Shown here piece after piece: positions 60,499 through 64,000 of a stretch of 64,000 nt of DNA (within the stretch, counting starts at the first letter, position 1; each line of letters starts with the position of its first letter). Source of the stretch: Rivularia sp. MS3 (GTDB lineage Bacteria; Cyanobacteriota; Cyanobacteriia; Cyanobacteriales; Nostocaceae); the NCBI GenBank assembly GCA_019192545.1, contig JAHCMI010000011.1:87343-151342 (forward strand), read 5' to 3'. A program made the translations under genes and the position numbers. The notes under the pieces are model-generated. The model did no database searches, was not told the DNA's origin, and worked only from the letters and a program-made list of their open reading frames with translations.

Positions 60499-60876
60499 AT
60501 GGCTAAACGGAAATATTCCACACCAAAATTTCAAGCAATTGATGATTCAGTTTTAGGCGAGTACTCTGTTAGCGATTACTCAGAAAGACTCTACTCAAAA
60601 GTCTACTATTCAATACGTTCTTTGTGTGGACTTCTTGCTAAAAACAATTTCCAGGATTTCAACTGGGATGTATTTAAAGAACGCTTCGCAAGTGACTTTG
60701 GAAAAGTTGAAGAAAAGCGCTATTCTCTGGAACAGCTACTTGAATTTGCTTATCGTAAATTCGGTAAAACCAAAGAAGATTTAATCGTACTAAACGAGTT
60801 ATCTTGGCAGCGGAGACGAGAATATGCTGCACGAGTAAATGCAAGTGTTAATCCTCAAATGAAAGCCGAGAATTAA
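60499..60876 (+). CDS. Small basic protein (125 aa), unknown
   Basis: It begins MAKRKYSTPKFQAIDDSVLG and continues with a helical, Tyr/Arg-rich body (SDYSERLYSKVYYSIRSLCG, LLEFAYRKFGKTKEDLIVLN). No known domain is seen. AATTAGGAGAAATCG precedes the ATG, a good ribosome-binding site. A classic terminator follows at 60899, so the operon beginning at 59764 ends here. Confidence 0.65.
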   Translation: MAKRKYSTPKFQAIDDSVLGEYSVSDYSERLYSKVYYSIRSLCGLLAKNNFQDFNWDVFKERFASDFGKVEEKRYSLEQLLEFAYRKFGKTKEDLIVLNELSWQRRREYAARVNASVNPQMKAEN

Positions 60877-60898
60877 TACTGAAATTATAAACGGAATT

Positions 60899-60932
60899 AA
60901 AGGGGGACAAAGCAGATTGTATCCCCCTTTTT
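60899..60932 (+). terminator. Rho-independent terminator
   Basis: AAAGGGGGA (60899-60907) and TCCCCCTTT (60922-60930) followed by TT form a GC-rich stem with a U-tract. It lies 23 bases after the stop of the 125-aa gene. Confidence 0.85.
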
Positions 60933-61014
60933 GCTGTCAGAAATGATTTCAAATATATCATCGCTTCAAACACTTTTCGCTTCGCAAAAATAAAATTCAT
61001 TGTCCGCTTTTAAT

Positions 61015-61746
61015 ATGTTGAAAAATAGTTACGTCGTTTGGGAAGGGGCATCTTTGATTGACGGTTCACCTATAGTTCTTATCTTAACGGGATTCGTTTC
61101 TCCTAGCACAAATCGTAAGACCGGAAGGTTGATACAAAGCTGGATTTTACAACAAGAATTTGCTCCCACTTTCGCTGCTTCTAAAGGTCTTGATTCAGGT
61201 GTATGTGGGTCTTGTCCTTTAAAATTGAGTCAAATAGGAAGCTGCTATGTTCATCTATTGCCTATCAATAATATTTACCGAAAATATGTAGCAGGCAATT
61301 ATCCAAAATTGGGCACAAATGAAATAGAAGTTTTGAAGCATTATCGATATCCTATCAGAATTGGTTCCTATGGCGACCCTACAGCAGTACCATTTGATGT
61401 TTGGGAATCAATCATCTCTGCATCTGGTAGGTATACGGGTTATACACATCAATTTTACGAATGTGACTCTCGTTGGAAACAATATTTAATGGCTTCGGTA
61501 CAGAGCGAATCCGAAGCCCGTATTGCTCAAATTCAAGGTTGGAGAACCTTCAGAATCATTGCTCCCGATGCACCATTAAGTGAAAACGAAATCCTTTGTC
61601 GTCATACCGAAGATGACAGAATTCAATGTGAAACTTGTTTGTTATGCGATGGAGCATCTTCAAAACCGAATATTGCAGACAGAGTTCACGGTTTGAAATG
61701 GAAAGTATCAAATTTCGTGAAATATTCCGAGTCTTTATCTAATTAA
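61015..61746 (+). CDS. Phage/plasmid-type DUF7227-like protein (243 aa)
   Basis: It reads NSYVVWEGASLIDGSPIVLI, NRKTGRLIQSWILQQEFAP, then a Cys cluster GVCGSCPLKLSQIGSCYVHL, LKHYRYPIRIGSYGDPTAVP and RYTGYTHQFYECDSRWKQYL. A late Cys cluster is LCRHTEDDRIQCETCLLCDG. This arrangement, two cysteine groups around GSYGDP, resembles a family of phage and plasmid proteins now called DUF7227. The two clusters could bind an iron-sulfur centre or zinc, and the GSYGDP.A.P segment is TIM-barrel-like. Role unknown. ATG at 61015 is preferred over TTG at 61000. Confidence 0.65.
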   Translation: MLKNSYVVWEGASLIDGSPIVLILTGFVSPSTNRKTGRLIQSWILQQEFAPTFAASKGLDSGVCGSCPLKLSQIGSCYVHLLPINNIYRKYVAGNYPKLGTNEIEVLKHYRYPIRIGSYGDPTAVPFDVWESIISASGRYTGYTHQFYECDSRWKQYLMASVQSESEARIAQIQGWRTFRIIAPDAPLSENEILCRHTEDDRIQCETCLLCDGASSKPNIADRVHGLKWKVSNFVKYSESLSN

Positions 61747-61830
61747 TTCAAATGAAAGCTTGTGTAATGGTACCTCAATTTATCTATCACAAGCTTTCAA
61801 AATAATTCAAAGTTTCGCAAGGTAATAGCA

Positions 61831-62097
61831 ATGGCAGAAGTTTTAAGTGAGCCTCAATTTCAAATACTTACTCATTCAAAAACAGGAGTTAAAAGTGGAA
61901 GAATTTACTTTCCTGCGCTTTTCTTGGCTGATAATTACGAAAGCATTGTTCAATGGCTTCAAAGACAAGAAATTCATTTCTGTGAACAAGGATTAAAGCA
62001 ATATGGGGACGGTTCGTTTCGACTATATTTCAGGACAAATAATTGCCTCGAAACTGAATATTTACAGTTAATAAAACCCCTTACGGGGAATAAATAG
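61831..62097 (+). CDS. Small hypothetical protein (88 aa)
   Basis: I do not recognise it. MAEVLSEPQFQILTHSKTGV, KSGRIYFPALFLADNYESIV, then FCEQGLKQYGDGSFRLYFRT. The beta-rich pattern with aromatic residues suggests a small folded domain. It starts 84 bases after the DUF7227-like gene on the same strand with GCAAGGTAATAGCA before the ATG. Confidence 0.55.
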   Translation: MAEVLSEPQFQILTHSKTGVKSGRIYFPALFLADNYESIVQWLQRQEIHFCEQGLKQYGDGSFRLYFRTNNCLETEYLQLIKPLTGNK

Positions 62098-62133
62098 TGA
62101 AATTGACCTTTCGGTAGTGGCTGTGAATAACTT

Positions 62134-62400
62134 ATGAATTTAAAGTGTCAAGGCTTTTTAACTGATGCTAATAATCAAGAAAAAGCTATTGTGAGTCCTC
62201 AACCAATAATGTCTCAACATCCGGAGCCAGAAAAAATTAAACATATTCTAATTGGCTCTAAAGAAGCTGTAATAGCTACAATTGAGGCTTTAAATCAACT
62301 TGGTTATGCAAATATACACGATTGGACTCCGCTATTACCAACTTCCAATCCAGGAGAAGTAACAAGCGTCTTGGTACGTTCAATAAAAGTCCAACAGTAA
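62134..62400 (+). CDS. Small conserved cyanobacterial hypothetical (88 aa)
   Basis: The core is KIKHILIGSKEAVIATIEAL, NQLGYANIHDWTPLLPTSNP and GEVTSVLVRSIKV. This compact alpha/beta module recurs in cyanobacterial genomes as an uncharacterised protein. An internal ATG at 62209 (MSQHPEPEKIKHIL) could be the true start, because homology begins there and the first 25 residues look unrelated. It is convergent with the repeat protein, separated by a long palindrome. Confidence 0.6.
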   Translation: MNLKCQGFLTDANNQEKAIVSPQPIMSQHPEPEKIKHILIGSKEAVIATIEALNQLGYANIHDWTPLLPTSNPGEVTSVLVRSIKVQQ

Positions 62401-62564
62401 TTGCTAAAATACTATTTTCTTATCCCTCAATACGGGATATTTTTTTCCAAAAATAATTTGTAAATTATCTATAATTGATGAGTTAAGACAAAATTACTAT
62501 TAATTATAATTGTTTATCTTTTTATACGAAATCTAGTATTGTGTATAATATTTGCGCCCAATAG

Positions 62565-62621
62565 AATAATTCGTAATTCGTAATATGACACTTCGTGCCA
62601 CATTACGAATTACGAATTATT
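62565..62621. repeat. 57-nt palindrome of TAATTCG units between convergent genes
   Basis: AATAATTCGTAATTCGTAAT (62565-62584) is exactly inverted at 62602-62621, around ATGACACTTCGTGCCAC. It can form a very long hairpin and could terminate both convergent genes. The TAATTCG unit is shared with 37415-37472. Confidence 0.7.
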
Positions 62622-62713
62622 TTGGTGTGCGTTCGTTCTAGGAAATCTCAGAAGAAATATATGCAGTTAAGACAGAGGTTGGTAAAGGTTTGATAGACAA
62701 CACACTTATGTAG

Positions 62714-64000
62714 TTAATTGAGACTCAAAGCACCCGCTACCTTTGGATTATAAGTTAATAATTTCAATATCTCTACAACTGGAACTTTCGCTTCATTCAT
62801 TGAAATAACTTGCTCTCGTAAGCGCGATCGCACATAAGTCTTTCCCCTTTTACCCCTATATTCCCACTCGAAATAAAGCTGTTTGACTGGTTTCTTTTTA
62901 GTGCTATTAGCATTTGCGTAACCCCAGGAAATATTACCGCTGCCCTCACCACGTTTACGATAGGTGCTAGGGGAATGTGAAGGTATTATGTTTTCCCCTA
63001 GCACCTGGACATCATTACTTAGTTGAGTATTTGAAAGAGTTGATGTTGATGAACTATTGTCAGGAGTTTGGCTATCACCTTTTATCCGGGTACTAGGGGA
63101 ATTGTTAAGTGACATATTTTCCCCTAGCACCTGGTTATCATTACTTATTTGAGCATTTGAAAAAGTTGATGTAGATGATTTATTGTTAGGGGTTTGGCTA
63201 TCACCTTCTATTTGGGTGCTAGGGGAATTGTTAGGTGATATGTTTTCCCCTAGCACCTGGATATCATTACTTAGTTGAGTATTTGAAAGAGTTGATGTTG
63301 ATGAACTATTGTTAGGGGTTTGGCTATCACCTTTTATCCGGGTACTAGGGGAATTGTTAAGTGACATATTTTCCCCTAGCACCTGGTTATCATTACTTAT
63401 TTGAGCATTTGAAAAAGTTGATGTAGATGATTTATTGTTAGGGGTTTGGCTATCACCTTCTATTTGGGTGCTAGGGGAATTGTTAGGTGATATGTTTTCC
63501 CCTAGCACCTGGATATCATTACTTAGTTGAGTATTTGAAAGAGTTGATGTTGATGAACTATTGTCCAGGGTTTGGCTTTCACCTTCTATTTGGGTGCTAG
63601 GGAAATTGTTAGGTGATGTATTTCCCCCTAGCACCTGGTCATCATTACTTATTTGAGCATTTGAAAAAGTTGATGTAGATGATTTATTGTTAGGGGTTTG
63701 GCTATCACCTTCTATTTGGGTGCTAGGGGAATTGTTAGGTGATATGTTTTCCCCTAGCACCTGGATATCATTACTTAGTTGAGTATTTGAAAGAGTTGAT
63801 GTTGATGAACTATTGTCCAGGGTTTGGCTGTTATCTTCTAACCGGGTGCTAGGGGAATTGTTATGTGATATGTTTTCCCCTAGCACCTTGTCATCATTAC
63901 TTAGTTGAGTATTTGAAAGAGTTGATGTCGATGATTTATTCTTAGGGGTTTGGCTGTTATCTTCTAACCGGGTGCTAGGGGAATTGTTATGTGATATGTT
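62714..64000 (-). CDS. Repeat protein with 42-aa units and a basic C-terminal domain (partial at 5' end)
   Basis: The frame is open through the right edge of the window; the GTG at 63886 is only an internal codon. The visible 428 residues consist of exact 42-residue units such as QVLGENISPNNSPSTQIEGD + SQTPNNKSSTSTFSNAQISN + D, rich in Ser/Asn/Thr and surely disordered. They are followed by a unique C-terminal domain (RKRGEGSGNISWGYANANST, KQLYFEWEYRGKRGKTYVRS, RLREQVISMNEAKVPVVEIL). The basic domain resembles uncharacterised cyanobacterial proteins with a KRGEG...W...Y...RY/V pattern and could bind nucleic acid, which is inference. The true start is outside the window. A decayed relative is at 6084-6275. 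Confidence 0.7.
   Translation of the reverse strand, partial: NISHNNSPSTRLEDNSQTPKNKSSTSTLSNTQLSNDDKVLGENISHNNSPSTRLEDNSQTLDNSSSTSTLSNTQLSNDIQVLGENISPNNSPSTQIEGDSQTPNNKSSTSTFSNAQISNDDQVLGGNTSPNNFPSTQIEGESQTLDNSSSTSTLSNTQLSNDIQVLGENISPNNSPSTQIEGDSQTPNNKSSTSTFSNAQISNDNQVLGENMSLNNSPSTRIKGDSQTPNNSSSTSTLSNTQLSNDIQVLGENISPNNSPSTQIEGDSQTPNNKSSTSTFSNAQISNDNQVLGENMSLNNSPSTRIKGDSQTPDNSSSTSTLSNTQLSNDVQVLGENIIPSHSPSTYRKRGEGSGNISWGYANANSTKKKPVKQLYFEWEYRGKRGKTYVRSRLREQVISMNEAKVPVVEILKLLTYNPKVAGALSLN
62964..64000. repeat. Tandem array of 126-bp units, each with a 41-nt palindrome
   Basis: GTGCTAGGGGAA (or GTACTAGGGGAA) starts at 62964, 63090, 63216, 63342, 63468, 63594, 63720, 63846 and 63972: nine units, period exactly 126. 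Each is followed after 17 nt by TTCCCCTAGCAC, a perfect or near-perfect 12-bp inverted repeat (the unit at 63594 is the most diverged). The sequence between palindromes is nearly constant and alternates between two types, giving a 252-bp super-period. The array continues past the window edge. Confidence 0.92.

Noticed and set aside
62964..64000. CRISPR array
   Set aside because: The units are 126 bp with near-identical, not unique, spacers; the whole array is one open protein frame and no cas genes are present.
1..64000. tRNA, rRNA or known riboswitch
   Set aside because: No cloverleaf with a GTTCRA-type T arm, no rRNA-like sequence and no recognisable riboswitch core was seen when reading both strands.

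Overview
The window reads as chromosomal DNA of a filamentous, probably heterocyst-forming cyanobacterium (Nostocales, possibly Calothrix/Rivularia-like). The clues are AT-rich DNA, about ten HIP1 octamers (GCGATCGC) by eye, heptanucleotide tandem repeats (CCCCAAT and CCTAACT types), large GAF/PAS hybrid kinases, a DUF5673-like protein and CHAT/NACHT architectures. The genus is inference. I saw no tRNA, rRNA or CRISPR.

Layout. 1-4.4 kb: a small ribbon-helix-helix-like gene with inverted-repeat operators, then a broken adaptor-CHAT-NACHT conflict-system gene. 4.6-12.2 kb: KtrB potassium transporter, a remnant of the repeat protein found at the right edge, truncated cupin and hemerythrin genes, AI-2E-type permease, diacylglycerol-kinase-like protein, Dps plus a stress SDR, and a dead membrane protein. 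12.4-17.6 kb: an RND efflux pair (adaptor plus 1066-aa pump) separated by a 191-bp MITE-like element, heptamers and a 44-nt palindrome. 17.6-25.4 kb: a 5'-truncated sigma factor, a frameshifted PAS-REC protein, a 1498-aa double hybrid histidine kinase and a CheR-PAS protein. 25.4-36.6 kb: fasciclin protein, a microbial rhodopsin with the NDQ sodium-pump motif split by one frameshift, SDR, lipoprotein, superoxide dismutase, acetate kinase, di-heme cytochrome c, Nramp-like transporter and a second Dps. 37-52.7 kb: phosphoribosyltransferase, two glutathione transferases, CBS-PAS hybrid kinase, PEBP, BON, CHAD, MgtC, HtrA protease, DsbA-like protein, site-2 protease and four very short genes. 53.0-54.6 kb: a complete 1597-bp ISAzo13-like insertion sequence. 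54.8-59.0 kb: a minus-strand run of secreted and lipoprotein genes. 59.7-62.4 kb: small plasmid/phage-flavoured genes. 62.7-64 kb: the C-terminal end of a protein made of exact 42-aa (126-bp) repeats, each carrying a DNA palindrome.

How the genes fit together. Much of the centre is stress physiology: Dps twice, SOD, hemerythrin-like, GSTs, SDRs, HtrA, general-stress glycine-zipper proteins, K+ and metal transport, and sensor kinases. This looks like a stress-tolerance neighbourhood rather than one pathway.

Two themes stand out. First, many genes are broken by small lesions: a 5-bp duplication, a 7-bp duplication, homopolymer changes, stop codons and a palindrome insertion. Either this locus is decaying or the assembly has indel errors; reads would decide. 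Second, palindromic repeats are everywhere, and at the right edge one has been amplified in frame into a coding array. That array and the NDQ rhodopsin are the best candidates for something new.
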